Shown piece after piece: positions 11,712 to 22,729 of a DNA stretch of 64,000 bases (position 1 is the stretch's first letter; the number at the start of each line of letters is the position of its first letter). Source of the stretch: Prosopocoilus inquinatus. Lineage: Eukaryota > Arthropoda > Insecta > Coleoptera > Lucanidae. The notes under the pieces were generated by a model. It was not told the origin of the DNA. It saw nothing but the letters and a program-made list of their open reading frames with translations, and did no database searches. Where the stretch lies: assembly GCA_036172665.1 (NCBI GenBank), contig CM069872.1, positions 21,617,001 to 21,681,000 on the forward strand, given 5' to 3'. The translations under genes were made by a program, and so were the position numbers.

Positions 11712-12149
11712 CAGTGTGCTCATGGATAGGTGATACAAGAGGAAAAGCTTTTCTTATAGCTGAGATCTCAGAAAATTTTATTCTTTATAATAATTTTGAC
11801 ATGTTTGTAATTTCCATTTCATGCTTAACTTATTCTCGTTTTACATTATCAGTAATAAAAATAAGTTAACGCTTCCTCAAAACGTGTACCTAGCTCAGTG
11901 TTATGGTGTGGGGGATATTTCCTTGCGATATGCTGAAAAGATTCGAAAGTTTAACATGAAGTAGAAACTTTCAACGTTCAAAAATGTGTAAATGTGTGAA
12001 TGTAAGCGTTAAATTACTACATGCAGGAATAGTAAGACGAGAATTAAGATTTTCAAATACAATTTAATTATAAATTATTATAAAGAATAAATTTTTTTGA
12101 GAAATCAGAAATAAAGTTTTTCCTCTTGCATCACCTATCCATGCCTGTT
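11712..12149. repeat. Non-autonomous inverted-repeat element (MITE), about 440 bp
   Basis: CATGGATAGGTGATACAAGA at 11721-11740 is matched inverted near 12122-12142 (CATCACCTATCCATG). Similarity continues inward over about 80 bp (AAATTTATTCTTTATAATAA on the inverted arm). The outermost bases CAGTG next to TA recall Tc1/mariner termini, but the two outer ends do not match perfectly. Confidence 0.6.
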
Positions 12150-13157
12150 ACATACAGTGGTATGAATCTGATTTAAAGATTCTAACATGGTTTCACGTTG
12201 AAAAGCTTCAATAAACGTAACATTAAAGTACACTTTTTATTAGTAGCTTCTTGTGTGAATATTTTAGAAGGAAAAAGACATATTTTAGAAATAACACGTC
12301 CTAGACCCATTCGTCCTAAATAGCTGTTCACCGATTTGAATGTTCATTTTTCAGGGTGTATGGAAGTAATTTATCTTAACTTGAGAGGAAGACTTGTTTC
12401 ATCAGTGACAGGCATTAAGTATTAAGTCACCATATTTAATCTTGACGCTTGAAATTCTCCATTTCTTTCCATTCTGAAGTTGAGATATCTAATCCCTCTG
12501 CCAGCTCTTCCAGAACTCTAGTAGTGTTGTAGTTGATATACCCGAAAATAAATGCGATGGAGTGAATGCTTCTGTTTTCGATAGATCACAGGATACGAGA
12601 AAAAGAGTCGAGAATTTAGGATCGCTTCAATCTGTGTATGTATTATTTGAAATATCGGAGTTCATTGATAGGAGAAAGTTTTCTAGCTCAGTAAGTTCAG
12701 AATTTTCATCAATGAAATTCGTCACGTTATTGGAAAATACTATTTCTAGATGAACACTCTTTGTTACAAAATCTCCAAAGACTTACTTATGGTATAACAT
12801 TTACTAGTTTTCAGGTACGACCCTTTTTATTGGAACCTATAAGGATCCAGCATAATCTACTCCCGTGACAAAAAATGGGCGTTAGGGCGTGATCCAAGAA
12901 GATGGAAGAGAGACGATGAAGTTATTAATTAATTTTGGTTTAGAACGAAAACATTTTATGCATTTATGGTAGATTTCTTTGGCTAGATTTTTCTCCAAAA
13001 TGGACCAATATTTTTCTCCACTGAACAAGAGTTGAGGACTAGCGTGCATTAAAGTTATATATCCGTATTGAAATATTAATTTAGTATGAATATGTTGTGA
13101 TATGAGATGATTATTGGACACTTTTTTAATAAGCGAATAGTACATTCTGTAGCAAGG

Positions 13158-13230
13158 TTAGAATGAAAATTCGATAACAGTGGAAGATTCCAAACGCGAG
13201 CACAGCGAGTAGATCGAATTTTCATTCTAA
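13158..13230. repeat. Hairpin with perfect 18-bp arms
   Basis: TTAGAATGAAAATTCGAT at 13158-13175 and its exact reverse complement at 13213-13230, 37-bp loop. Probably a tiny MITE embedded in the dead BEL/Pao sequence. Confidence 0.7.
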
Positions 13231-13920
13231 ACTGAATAACAGACTGTATTTTCTACACGACCAGAAAGTTTGACTCAAAACCAGTTAAATCTGAACAAAA
13301 CTAGTTATTTATTGAAATAATTATATTAAATATTTACAGTAATTTAACTCAAAACAACTAGGACCAGGACTAGGTTATAGAATGAAAATACAAGCAAAAT
13401 ACATAAGACGGGAGCGTTTTAGAATAAATATTCTATCTCAAAAGTTACAATCTTTACATTCCATTAAAAACGATTTTGGAATTATGACATTCACTAACGG
13501 TCGTGGAGAAATTAAAATTATTAACTTTCCTACAACTCTAAGGATCCCTTCAAGGTCAAGAAATGGGATTGAGGTTTAAGATTTGCACCAATTGGCTAAT
13601 TTATTTTACCAATTGGCTAAATTATTTTAATTTTACGGATAATATCAAAAAATGATTTATTTTCAGACAAATGAATTAATATTTTAAGTGCATTATTTGA
13701 CTCGCTCGCTTTTCTGCAAGCCTGTAAAATTTTACTGGTCTTTTACACAACCCCGTAAAATTTTACAGGTCTGTTCCAATAATTTGCCTTTTACTTGCTT
13801 AACATAAACAACAAAATTGACCTGTAAAATGTCATTTACTAAGAAGGTAGAAATTAAATACTGTATATGGTCAATAGCAGATGATGCATACGAATTTGGG
13901 TGGGTAATCGATGTGTGCTA

Positions 13921-14095
13921 TACCACGAGTATTTTTTATTTCTAAACATAGCAACTGTGTATACTTTTATAAATATGTCAATGCATTGTTTTAATGCAAT
14001 CTGTAGACATTAACTGCAAGTACGCAATGCGTTAACATTTTCTTTATTAGAAAAATTTACACAGTTGCTATGTATACAAATGAAAACTCATGGTA
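13921..14095. repeat. Short MITE with about 45-bp inverted arms
   Basis: TACCACGAGT...CATAGCAACTGTGTA at 13921-13962 returns inverted at 14060-14095 (TACACAGTTGCTATG...ACTCATGGTA). The loop contains a second small inverted repeat around ATGCATTG. No coding capacity. Confidence 0.6.
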
Positions 14096-15984
14096 TATTG
14101 TTTGTTCTCTGTTCATGTGTTACACAAACCTAGCGCTCAGCGAGCATGGTTGCTGCCCGTGTCCACTGCCTGTAGGATTGCGAACTCTTGTATTTGATTA
14201 ACGCGATGGGATTAATTCAAATAGTTGAACTTGTTTAAAATAATGGAGAATATTGCCATAGAAAAAAATACTGCAAGAAATAATATTAAACCTGGCGGTA
14301 GTATGTTTAGGTTTTGAAACCTATCTTCTACATTTTATAGTACGTACATTTGCGTCTCTCATAACTTCATGCATACATGCAGTTGTGTTCCATTACTAAC
14401 ATTTTTTCACCTTTACAAACGAGTTCACTTTTTTACAGTTATACTGTACAAATAGGCTAGCAGAATTTTAACAATTTTCATCAATCTTCTCCATGTTCCC
14501 ACTCTGCTGACCGAGGGAGCAAAAGAAACTCAAGCTTAATTCTTCGTCGTTTATCCCATCTGTCTCAAGTATATGAACGTACAAGGAAGCAGTGGTGTTA
14601 CTCGAGGAAACTTGACGAACACAGCCCAGATGTTTTGAGTTGTGATACCTTGGATTTTGCTATTAGCAATGAATTTTAGATGTCTCCTACTAAATCTATG
14701 CTACGAACGTAGAAACAGGCATTCATTGAAGAATCTGAGAAACCGCGTAATTGAAGTTTGATATAATTACTTTCTGAAGACACGGTATTTCAGTTTGTCA
14801 GATAGAGGGGGTTAATAAACTCCAAGAGTTCTGGTACTTTCATGATCTGGAAAATACTCATGATTAAAAGAATGGTCAGGAATTAGACCCTTTAGTACCT
14901 TAGGTTTGTCAGAAGACTATTTCCGCAGATTAAAACAAACCGATTGTAGAAGTGAGGATACAAGCATAGTATCTTTTATCCACTTCCTCAATGGATTCGC
15001 CTCCAGAAAGGAAATCATCAATACAGAAGTCATTGGCTTGACTAACGTCTGGAAAGACTGTTTAATAATCAATTTTGATTTCTTGTAAACCACAAACAGA
15101 AAGGAAACTAGCTGAAGCCGTTCCATAGGTAATTGTATCTAATTTATATTTACATAATTCATTGCCTAGAGAAACTTTCCAAAAACACTTTTGTTCAGGA
15201 TCTATCAGTACCATAGGATACATCTTTATATATTTCCAGTGATAATAACCTGATGCTTACGAAATCAAAGAAAGATGGAAATGAGATCATTTTAAATGTC
15301 AGATTCCACTATTTGGGGAATAAGAAATGTTAAAAGATTCAGTTAATTTGAACTTGGACATGTACCCTTGTACTCATGCATAGAATCAAGGTGTATCGAT
15401 CGCAATTTTGGATAGCGTGAAGTTTTATTTTCAGGGAATAGAATCGTTTCAGATCTAACTTTTTGGACTCACCTAGAACCAGGGTTGTTGGAGACGTTTT
15501 ATCTAAGAGTATAATACGAAGGATAACACTGTATAATAAACTGACGTATAAAATACTGTATTGTACTCAAATATTTTACGTTTTTCAATAACAGTTTAAA
15601 TACTTATTATTGATTATTTTTCATGAACGTTTTTGTAACTGCACAGTTTATGTTTTTTAACTGAAAAAACTAAATACGTTTATTATATTAATAAGTTCAA
15701 AACAATATAAATGTATAATATTTTATTAATGTACTGTGTAAAAGTGTATTAATTAGGAAATACTGTATCCGCACTAGAAACTAAAAAAACAATATTAACG
15801 CATTTTAGGTAAACAAAGAGAGCTGCATAATTTTATAAGTTTACTGCTTTATACCGTATTATGCTGCAGTCTATCAGTAGGTATGTAACGCATAAAAACT
15901 AAGAATTTCGTTTTACATGTCCCTACTCTACCAAAAAAGCAGACGAAGAATCAGTTCTGAACGGTAAATTCACAACAAATCTAC

Positions 15985-16130
15985 GCTCCGGAGTACGAGT
16001 AGTTGTTTCTACAAAGTACGGTAGGACGCTCCGTTGTACGAGTAAGGTAGTTGTCTCTATAATGTAGGATAGGATGCTCAGGACGCTCCGGAGTACGAGT
16101 AGTTGTTTCTACAAAGTACGGTGGGACTTT
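15985..16130. repeat. Three copies of a roughly 49-bp tandem repeat
   Basis: Unit ACGCTCCGGAGTACGAGTAG followed by TTGTTTCTACAAAGTACGGT. The first and third copies are nearly identical; the middle one is diverged. Confidence 0.75.
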
Positions 16131-17282
16131 TGAGCTGTGAAACGGTTCTTTGATGTCCCAAAATCTTACACGCAGTTTTGTATGCATGAAATTGTACGAA
16201 GAAAACAATTGAGTTTTGTTTTTGGCTTAGATATAGGAAGAGAGCCGAATATAATCCAGCCCAGCACAAGATATTGTAATGTGGGAAGATTAGGACAAAT
16301 AGAATATTTCTGTGACAGAACAGCATACAGAAAATTTCATCACCTACAAGCATGGGCAATTTCTAATGTGTTAAAAAGTAAATGTGTTAACTTAATTCTT
16401 GAAAGGAGACTGAAATTTATAATATCTAGGTAAGTACTAGGAATCCTGCATAAAACTAAATACGATAAAGAATATTAGGTATGTTCCTTTCGACAGAATT
16501 TCAACTTCTGAACCGTTCTAATCCATACTGAGCAAGCGCAATGCACGAATTTAGATATAATTTTCATCACTGCACACGATTTAGACGGTTTAGAACTTCA
16601 AATTCTGGTAAAAGAAACAGGCGTAATTACATACCCTAATACAGTAAAATCCTAAGGTAGTAAAATTTGAGTTATGTAGAATCCAATAAAACCCATCATT
16701 AATGTATCAATGATATTAACTAAAGCAGTCTCTAGTTATACACAGTTTCCCGAACGTAATAGATAAATTCTATAAAATGGTTAAGAAAACGGTTTCATAA
16801 AAATACTCAGGTTGATTTTTATTTTTAAATCTACATTTTAAGAGGCAGCAAATCCAACTTTGAACTTAATGAAAATGAAACATTTTCAAAATCGGTTAAT
16901 AAAGATATTCAGAAAAATGTATTGAAATTAAAGAACGTATTTTCGAGCATGCATTGTTACGGTTCTAGTAATAAGCGATAAAAACAATTGCAAGTTGTTA
17001 AATATCAAATGGAATTTATTGACATTACATAGTACAGTGATTGTTACTTATTATAACGATTAGATAGCAAAAATGAGAAATCTGTCAAGCTAAATTGCTC
17101 ATCAAGAGTTAATCTAAATAATTTAATAACGCAATGTATTTCTAAATTCTTTCTTAAATCTTTAAATTGATTTATTAAAATTAATAACGAATAAAATAAC
17201 AACTCCTTTCTGATTATAGTTTATTGTATAATAATATATTATTAATAACAATATTTAATAATTAATATTTTAATAATAATAT
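16131..17282. other. Decayed interval before the capsid cluster
   Basis: A 98-codon plus ORF (16137-16433) has no motif I recognise. The rest is AT-rich with none. Confidence 0.4.
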
Positions 17283-17618
17283 TTAAGAATAAGTACACAA
17301 ATAGCAATTCTTCTTCCGTGGAGGTGGACCATCTATTTCATCCAAAGAAAATTCGGTTTGATTCCAATGTTGGTGACAGAGTCTCTGACTTTGTAGATAT
17401 TTACAGCGTTGATAATGAATCGGCAACTTAGGCCAGATGTATTCTAGATCTACGGCTGTGACTCTGGTACATAGATACGATTTTGGAAAGTACTTCAAAT
17501 CCTTATCTGGTATACTACTGAACGAACAATCTTTTTCATACTGGTCAATAACTTCGCCAACCTTCTCTACAACATGCTTTATAATGTTCTTGCAAAATAG
17601 ACGGGAGAAGAAATCCAT
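17283..17618 (-). CDS. Small Polinton protein of unknown function (111 aa)
   Basis: Last gene of the minus-strand capsid cluster, 41 bp after the preceding gene. Basic and Cys-containing (CQRLCHQHW, KKNCYLC near the C-terminus), no membrane segment. I do not recognise a family. Its place downstream of the major capsid protein and the cluster's consistent strand make it likely to be real rather than a chance ORF. Confidence 0.5.
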   Translation of the reverse strand: MDFFSRLFCKNIIKHVVEKVGEVIDQYEKDCSFSSIPDKDLKYFPKSYLCTRVTAVDLEYIWPKLPIHYQRCKYLQSQRLCHQHWNQTEFSLDEIDGPPPRKKNCYLCTYS

Positions 17619-17659
17619 TGCGAAGCTGAACTTTTCTTATACTAAGAACCAAATTTTCC

Positions 17660-18232
17660 TCATAATATATCACAAATGTTTAGTGTAAAAAATCCTTCAT
17701 ATAACTTTGTTTGAATAAATTTATGTAAATCAAACACGTTCGTTAAAGCACACATGCAATTTTTTCTTGAGTGAAATGGACACTTGGGTTCGGATTTTTG
17801 CAATTTTTGTACATCTTCGTAAATTTCACCCAAATCTAACACAGGTACACTTTCACCATTGCTTTTCGCTAGAATTTCACATAGAAATCGAGACTTCTCC
17901 ACTCCTTTAACGTAAACGACTTTGGCTGTACAACATAAAAAGGTGATGATTGCGTCAAACTCAGATAAGGGGACGAATCCTCTATTCCAATCAATGCAAT
18001 GGTGATTGGTCATTAACCAGTTTGCAACATTTTGAAATTTTCTGGGGACCATTGACAAACTTGTGGGTGGTTGAAATAAAAAATGACTCACTTTTCTTTC
18101 ACTATCGTAAGAAGCCAACTCTTTTGGTATAAATTGATTATTTTCCACCTTAAATCCTTGAATGTCAATGACAATAAATCGTTTTTTCATGGTTCGGTTG
18201 ATGTTGCTTCTTATAAAATCAAATGAAATCAA
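17660..18232 (-). CDS. Polinton accessory protein with FIVIDIQGF start (190 aa)
   Basis: Lies 38 bp downstream of the major capsid gene. A second Met at residue 15 (MKKRFIVIDIQGF) is the more natural start, because the hydrophobic strand with two acidic residues begins there, reminiscent of an RNase H-fold first strand. Cys/His residues cluster at KCPFHSRKNCMC. Proteins like this occur beside F54H12.2-like capsid genes in arthropod genomes (from memory); the function is not known to me. A nuclease role is only a guess. Confidence 0.55.
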   Translation of the reverse strand: MISFDFIRSNINRTMKKRFIVIDIQGFKVENNQFIPKELASYDSERKVSHFLFQPPTSLSMVPRKFQNVANWLMTNHHCIDWNRGFVPLSEFDAIITFLCCTAKVVYVKGVEKSRFLCEILAKSNGESVPVLDLGEIYEDVQKLQKSEPKCPFHSRKNCMCALTNVFDLHKFIQTKLYEGFFTLNICDIL

Positions 18233-18270
18233 ATAGTTTTAGCTTCTCTGTTAATACTGCCATTCACGGT

Positions 18271-19491
18271 TTACATCAACTGACGGACAATTTTGGTGAG
18301 AGGTGAATAAGAGAACGCTTTGTCATGCAGAATTAAACAGTAAGCAATAGTATCAGCTTTAATATTTTCTTTAGTTGTAAACTCAATTCTTATTTCTACT
18401 GCACTTTTATGCATTACATCTCTCTGAAAAGTGCAGTCGATTCCTATTAATGGGCAACTAGCTAATCCTTTTGGATTGAACCAAGGTTGACTGCTTTCAC
18501 GATGATAATAATTTTCCTGAAATCTGGAATACATGTCGTATATAACGGCGTATTTGTTATTTTCAATATCAATTTCAATATTGTCGTACGGATAGCGTTC
18601 GCCATTTAGAAATACCGTTAATGATTTTAACTTAACGTCATCAAACAGACTCATGTTTGCATCGACGACACCCTTTCGCTTAGTTTGAAAACCGATGATT
18701 ATGTACCTTGGCGTTTCCAACTGCGGAGCCGTTTTTACTGTCCAAGAATGACTTGTCGTAGTTGGGAGCGACGGATACTCGTGCAACTCCCAGCTTCTGA
18801 AAGGAATTTGTATTTCAACATCTCTGTCTGTCACTCTCGTTAAAGCCAATTGCTCACGTAGTCCAACAGAAATATGAGGTATACGCCATACAATTTTGTC
18901 AATTATTAATTTAATCTTTTCCGTCTTGTTTGTTTCCACAACTGCATCAACGTCATCATTTGCTCTGATCAATACTAATTCTTGCCTCATATTCAAGACG
19001 ATCTTTTTATAATCTTCCCCAAAACCTAATAGTGTCTTTAAAGGTACACTTGCTGAGAAATCTCCCTTAACGTTGAGTATATCGCTCATTTTATCATTCT
19101 CCTGAATCCATCCTGCATTTTCCAATTTTACTGTATCGTTGCGAGTAAAAGAAAAATACCCTTTCATTGTTGATGTTATGCCAACATTTCTTACCGAATC
19201 CACCTGTACTCCGTTCAGAAGATATCTAATCTCGCTAAACATATAAGCTACCGGATTATTTATCAATTGTGCCGTCGCACTGTGTTTAGTATTATCACTA
19301 ACCAAACGCAGTCTTCCCTCTACGTACAAATAACTTTCGCAAGGGAGGGTGTAATTGTCGATCTCAGGTACGGTGATACGCACTTCATCGTTATTACCAA
19401 ATGATGAACTGAATGGTAAGTGTGAATGGAACTCCATACTGGTTATTGAAGTGTCCAATTTAATTTTATCAGTTACTCCCAAAATATCCAT
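18271..19491 (-). CDS. Polinton/adintovirus-type major capsid protein (double jelly-roll)
   Basis: A 406-residue protein that would form the hexon-like trimers of an icosahedral capsid. The start MDILGVTDKIKLDTSITSME and segments such as VAYMFSEIRYLLNGVQVDSV, PLKTLLGFGEDYKKIV and RELALTR-like strands match the family often annotated in arthropods as F54H12.2-like, which structural work groups with Polinton major capsid proteins. No stop or frameshift. It lies between the minor capsid gene (upstream) and the FIVIDIQGF gene (downstream), same strand. The open frame contrasts with the rotted left half of the element. Confidence 0.78.
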   Translation of the reverse strand: MDILGVTDKIKLDTSITSMEFHSHLPFSSSFGNNDEVRITVPEIDNYTLPCESYLYVEGRLRLVSDNTKHSATAQLINNPVAYMFSEIRYLLNGVQVDSVRNVGITSTMKGYFSFTRNDTVKLENAGWIQENDKMSDILNVKGDFSASVPLKTLLGFGEDYKKIVLNMRQELVLIRANDDVDAVVETNKTEKIKLIIDKIVWRIPHISVGLREQLALTRVTDRDVEIQIPFRSWELHEYPSLPTTTSHSWTVKTAPQLETPRYIIIGFQTKRKGVVDANMSLFDDVKLKSLTVFLNGERYPYDNIEIDIENNKYAVIYDMYSRFQENYYHRESSQPWFNPKGLASCPLIGIDCTFQRDVMHKSAVEIRIEFTTKENIKADTIAYCLILHDKAFSYSPLTKIVRQLM

Positions 19492-19751
19492 GTCGTTCTG
19501 TTTAGATGATGATTGCCTTACGTGTTATGATGGTGTTCACCCTTTGACGGTTACGTTTCTTCTACAGAATAATTCCCCCTATGTTAGCACCTTATAACCT
19601 AAACTCTCTAAATATATTCGATTTCTCTGTGTCAATTTCAGTTTCTTTTGTCGACAACAGTTCAGTATCTGTTTCCGTGGTTTAAATAATACATTGCGTC
19701 TAATTCTGCTACACTCTTTCCATTTCGAATAATTGCTATCGTAAATAATCA

Positions 19752-20486
19752 TTATGTGAATCTTCTCAAATGAAGTCTTAGAGTAATTACTTCGTTTCTA
19801 AAATTTACTAATCGATTCTCTTGATCTAATAGTCGAATGACTATTCTCGTAATCACGTTCACGGTCACTGGAAGATAAATAGCTTGAAGAGGGGATTCTA
19901 TTATTTTAAACCCTGGAGGTACATTTGGAAAGAAATGATACAAAACATGACCGGGTTCTCCGTTGTTATAAGATCCACCGGTTAGATTACATTCTATTCT
20001 TATAGCATTTACTTTATTTATTTCCACCGGAAAATCACCAATGTTATTATCGTTTACTTTCAACGTTCGCGGTTTAAAACCCAACAATTTTCCCAATGAA
20101 TTTGGTTTACTAAAATCGAGCTTTACCGAACTGTGTATGGTTGCCTTTAAAGTATTATTATTTCCTTTAATGTTTATATAATCAGGGATATTGTTATTTT
20201 GAAAATAATCTTTCAGATATTGGTTGATATCGTCTAGTTCATATGTACCTGTAGGTATAGCGATAGTTTTCCAAACCGTCGTTTTTCCTGTTTCTTCATA
20301 ATGTATCAAATTATTACTTTCATCTATGTTAGGTATTGCATTAAACGTTTCAAAATTTAACAAGCACATTTCATATGTTGCCTCTTCATCGAGGTATAGT
20401 GGTGGATTCAATTCACAAAATAAAACTGATTCAGTTCCCGTAAGAGTGAATGTACACGCAACGGGTGAAGATTCCATGTTGACCAT
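19752..20486 (-). CDS. Polinton minor capsid (penton-like, single jelly-roll) protein
   Basis: 244 residues, beta-rich, beginning with a short Met-rich leader and VACTFTLTGTESVLFCELNPPL. It contains IPTGTYELDDINQYLKDYF and LGKLLGFKPRTL, features shared with penton-type proteins next to Polinton major capsid genes. It would occupy capsid vertices. It is open throughout, 22 bp downstream of the protease remnant and 260 bp upstream of the major capsid gene. Confidence 0.72.
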   Translation of the reverse strand: MVNMESSPVACTFTLTGTESVLFCELNPPLYLDEEATYEMCLLNFETFNAIPNIDESNNLIHYEETGKTTVWKTIAIPTGTYELDDINQYLKDYFQNNNIPDYINIKGNNNTLKATIHSSVKLDFSKPNSLGKLLGFKPRTLKVNDNNIGDFPVEINKVNAIRIECNLTGGSYNNGEPGHVLYHFFPNVPPGFKIIESPLQAIYLPVTVNVITRIVIRLLDQENRLVNFRNEVITLRLHLRRFT

Positions 20487-20508
20487 CTTTCAAGTACTAC
20501 ATTCTTAC

Positions 20509-20814
20509 TTAACTTGTAAAGGACTTTAAAAACTGTAGACATAAGTGTCCACAATTTTGTGTATTTTGTTTCTGATACCTTTCATAATTATAGTTAATAA
20601 CTCCCAATCCGTTCGACAAAAGATATTTCTCTACTTCAACTGGAGGTCGTAGATCTCCATAGCTGTCAAAATATTTTACGATTCCTCCTCTCTTATAAAT
20701 ATATAAGAAAGGTAATTTCCATATTTTAGCATATTTCAGTATGTCAATGTTAGTCAACGGTCGCCGAGGCAAATATTTCAGTTTTTTGGATTGGATCGTA
20801 AATATAACCCACAC
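20509..20814 (-). pseudogene. Adenain-like cysteine protease remnant lacking its catalytic His segment
   Basis: 101 residues. The C-terminal half matches the capsid-maturation protease of adenoviruses and Polintons: YFDSYGDLRPP (substrate-site strand) and QNCGHLCLQFL holding the catalytic Cys. The N-terminal half starts PLTNIDILKYAK, which fits, but the family's central GTHWV-type segment that carries the catalytic His is absent; residues jump straight from YKRGG to the YFDS strand. This looks like an internal deletion. The start overlaps the end of the upstream gene by 37 bp and its first residues are probably not native. Confidence 0.65.
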
Positions 20815-21599
20815 CCGGTTTTGTAAGGTTTTATATAGAATCCGCTTCCCACTGCTTTTGTTTCCATAGCGCGATTATGTCGCTCTGCCTCTTTCAGTTG
20901 CTCTTTCGCAGCTTTTGCATCGTTTACCGCCTTAGCAATTGCAGCTGCACCGCCGCCGAGCGATCCTATTGCACCCAAAGCCGCAAATAATGGAATTAAA
21001 GGTAAAAACCCTCCTCTCTTAGGAATTGGTATCACTCTTTGACGTGGAGGTCTTATTTTCTTGTGGTCCTTCTTTAAAACAGCCTGCGCCAATTTCACAT
21101 TTTCTAACAGACTCTTGTTACCATTACGTGAAATTGCATGTTGTGCTTTCCTTACAGCTTGTCGAAATGATAATTTACCACCATGCTTCTTCCTTTTACT
21201 ACGCTTTCTCTTCACTCCGTTTCCCATTCCAAGCTTTGTCTTAGCTTTCATTAAGGCGGCTACAGATAACGCAGATGCTTTTTCACCAAATCCCGCTTCT
21301 GTACTCTTCACTCTTTTCACTGCCGCTTGATACAATTTTTTATCTGCTTCGTGACGTTTTTCTAAATCGCTACTTACAGAATATGCGATATCGTGTTGCT
21401 TGCACGCCTCATCCAACGCCTTCACACCTCTGTCTCCTCTTTTAAGTCGAACGTCTAATTTTGTGCCCGGACCGCAATAATTGTAACCTGGTAAGTGTAA
21501 CTCTACTGGTAGTTTATTAATTAACGTATTAAGTAAACCACGACCTTTTCGTTTTAAGGTGCTTCTCGCAGTGTAATCTGTTTTGACACGACGTCGCAT
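20778..21599 (-). CDS. Phospholipase A2 / pVI-like membrane-active minor virion protein
   Basis: 273 residues in three parts. Residues about 35-75 form a parvovirus-type secreted phospholipase A2 core: calcium loop LPGYNYCGPGT and catalytic pair in CKQHDIAY (His69, Asp70). Residues about 125-190 are highly basic (GVKRKRSKRKKHGG). Residues about 190-273 have a hydrophobic Gly-rich helix (LPLIPLFAALGAIGSLGGG) and an Ala/Lys helix, like adenoviral pVI/pX entry proteins. Such proteins breach endosomal membranes during entry. Catalytic residues are retained and the frame is open. Confidence 0.75.
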   Translation of the reverse strand: MRRRVKTDYTARSTLKRKGRGLLNTLINKLPVELHLPGYNYCGPGTKLDVRLKRGDRGVKALDEACKQHDIAYSVSSDLEKRHEADKKLYQAAVKRVKSTEAGFGEKASALSVAALMKAKTKLGMGNGVKRKRSKRKKHGGKLSFRQAVRKAQHAISRNGNKSLLENVKLAQAVLKKDHKKIRPPRQRVIPIPKRGGFLPLIPLFAALGAIGSLGGGAAAIAKAVNDAKAAKEQLKEAERHNRAMETKAVGSGFYIKPYKTGCGLYLRSNPKN

Positions 21600-21691
21600 T
21601 TATGGCTTTTCTTTCTAACAGTCAACGATGTTACATGTGTACTATTTCAGTGTCATATCTAGAAATGTATACATATTAAATCACATAACAT

Positions 21692-22159
21692 TTACATATT
21701 AACAGCTTTATGCATACTTATATCAAAAATTAATTTACTAATTCCAAACATCATTAATTCATTTGTAATTGCTCCTTTCTCAGATATTTCATTATTGAGA
21801 AATGATTTAACATTTGTCTTCATATCACTTTCCATAACACTCAAGCATGGAATCATGTTGCTGTAGAATGATTTATAGTTCAATTGTTTCAAAACTTCTA
21901 AACGATATAATATAATATCACACAATTTCCAGAGTTCCAATAGACCTTTATAAGATATATATAATGTCTCCACTCCTCTTTCTAATTTCAGTATTTTCGT
22001 TCCTTCGATGCGTTCGAAAGACGCCTTTACTGAGCTGATTTTCATTACCGGATAAATAGTTTTCTTCTCAGTAAAATACGACTTCAAAGTGTAGTTATAA
22101 GAACAAAATTCTTTCCATTCCTCTTCTAAAAACGATATGCTTTGCCTTTTGGAACCCAT
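21692..22159 (-). CDS. Polinton accessory protein of unknown function (155 aa)
   Basis: Member of the minus-strand cluster, 92 bp upstream of the phospholipase gene. Starts MGSKRQSISFLEEEWKEFCS. Mixed alpha/beta composition (ERGVETLYISYKGLLELWKL), with no zinc or nucleotide motifs. The size, position and ISYKGLLELW segment would suit a single-stranded DNA-binding or regulatory protein, but I have no direct evidence. Confidence 0.5.
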   Translation of the reverse strand: MGSKRQSISFLEEEWKEFCSYNYTLKSYFTEKKTIYPVMKISSVKASFERIEGTKILKLERGVETLYISYKGLLELWKLCDIILYRLEVLKQLNYKSFYSNMIPCLSVMESDMKTNVKSFLNNEISEKGAITNELMMFGISKLIFDISMHKAVNM

Positions 22160-22251
22160 AATACGTATTATCGGATCAAAAAATGTTTCGGTACACAGTC
22201 CGACACAAATCCACTTCGTACGGCTCTTATTTAGAAAATATACACTTTGAG

Positions 22252-22560
22252 CTAAAAGTGTAACTGATCTACGTCAGTCACCTCTCTTGCTTCAGAAAAA
22301 ACGGAAGGTGCTGTCTCATTAGTATCACATTGACGAAAATCTTCATCTGTGAAGTAAGGCTGGGAGAGTATTTCAAATTGAAACTCGTTTCGAACTGAGG
22401 GCATATTCAAACCGTGCTCATCCGGCTTTTCTTCTTTTGGTTTGTCAACGTTTTCAGTCAGAAGTCTTTTCTTCTGTACGTCATCAAAAGGATCGATCAC
22501 GTGCCTTCTCTTTTGCTTCAGGAAAAAATCCACTTGTTTAGATGTCACTGTTAAATACAA
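22252..22560 (-). CDS. Small charged Polinton protein (102 aa), first gene of the cluster
   Basis: Acidic/basic, probably disordered (KKRLLTENVDKPKEEKPDEH). Just upstream of its first codons the minus strand has TATTTAACAG, which could be a splice acceptor, so the annotated Met may lie inside an exon. No family recognised. Confidence 0.4.
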   Translation of the reverse strand: MYLTVTSKQVDFFLKQKRRHVIDPFDDVQKKRLLTENVDKPKEEKPDEHGLNMPSVRNEFQFEILSQPYFTDEDFRQCDTNETAPSVFSEAREVTDVDQLHF

Positions 22561-22729
22561 TAAAAATATACAAATTGTAAATTATTACAATAAGATGATT
22601 TAAACTTACTTTTATGTATGTAGGTAGGTGATTAACTTAACAACACAACTCACAGTTCTGTAACAACTGAATCTATTCCCAAATGAAGAACCTTATATAA
22701 CAAGATTTTAGGTGGGGGTCCCTACCTCC

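Larger units (their letters stand above)
12470..15450 (-). pseudogene. Decayed BEL/Pao retrotransposon pol
   Basis: Scattered minus-strand fragments in several frames keep BEL/Pao signatures in the right order. Near 15080-15230: LDTITYGTASASFLSV and a preceding YPMVLIDPEQ. Near 14985-15030: IDDFLSGGESIEEV (YVDDF-type reverse transcriptase active site). Near 12880-13145: KCIKCFR.KPK, the integrase zinc-binding region. Near 12560-12660: QIEAILNSR from the integrase end. No frame is open for more than about 90 codons. It lies within the Polinton and so probably inserted there later. LTRs were not found. Confidence 0.7.
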
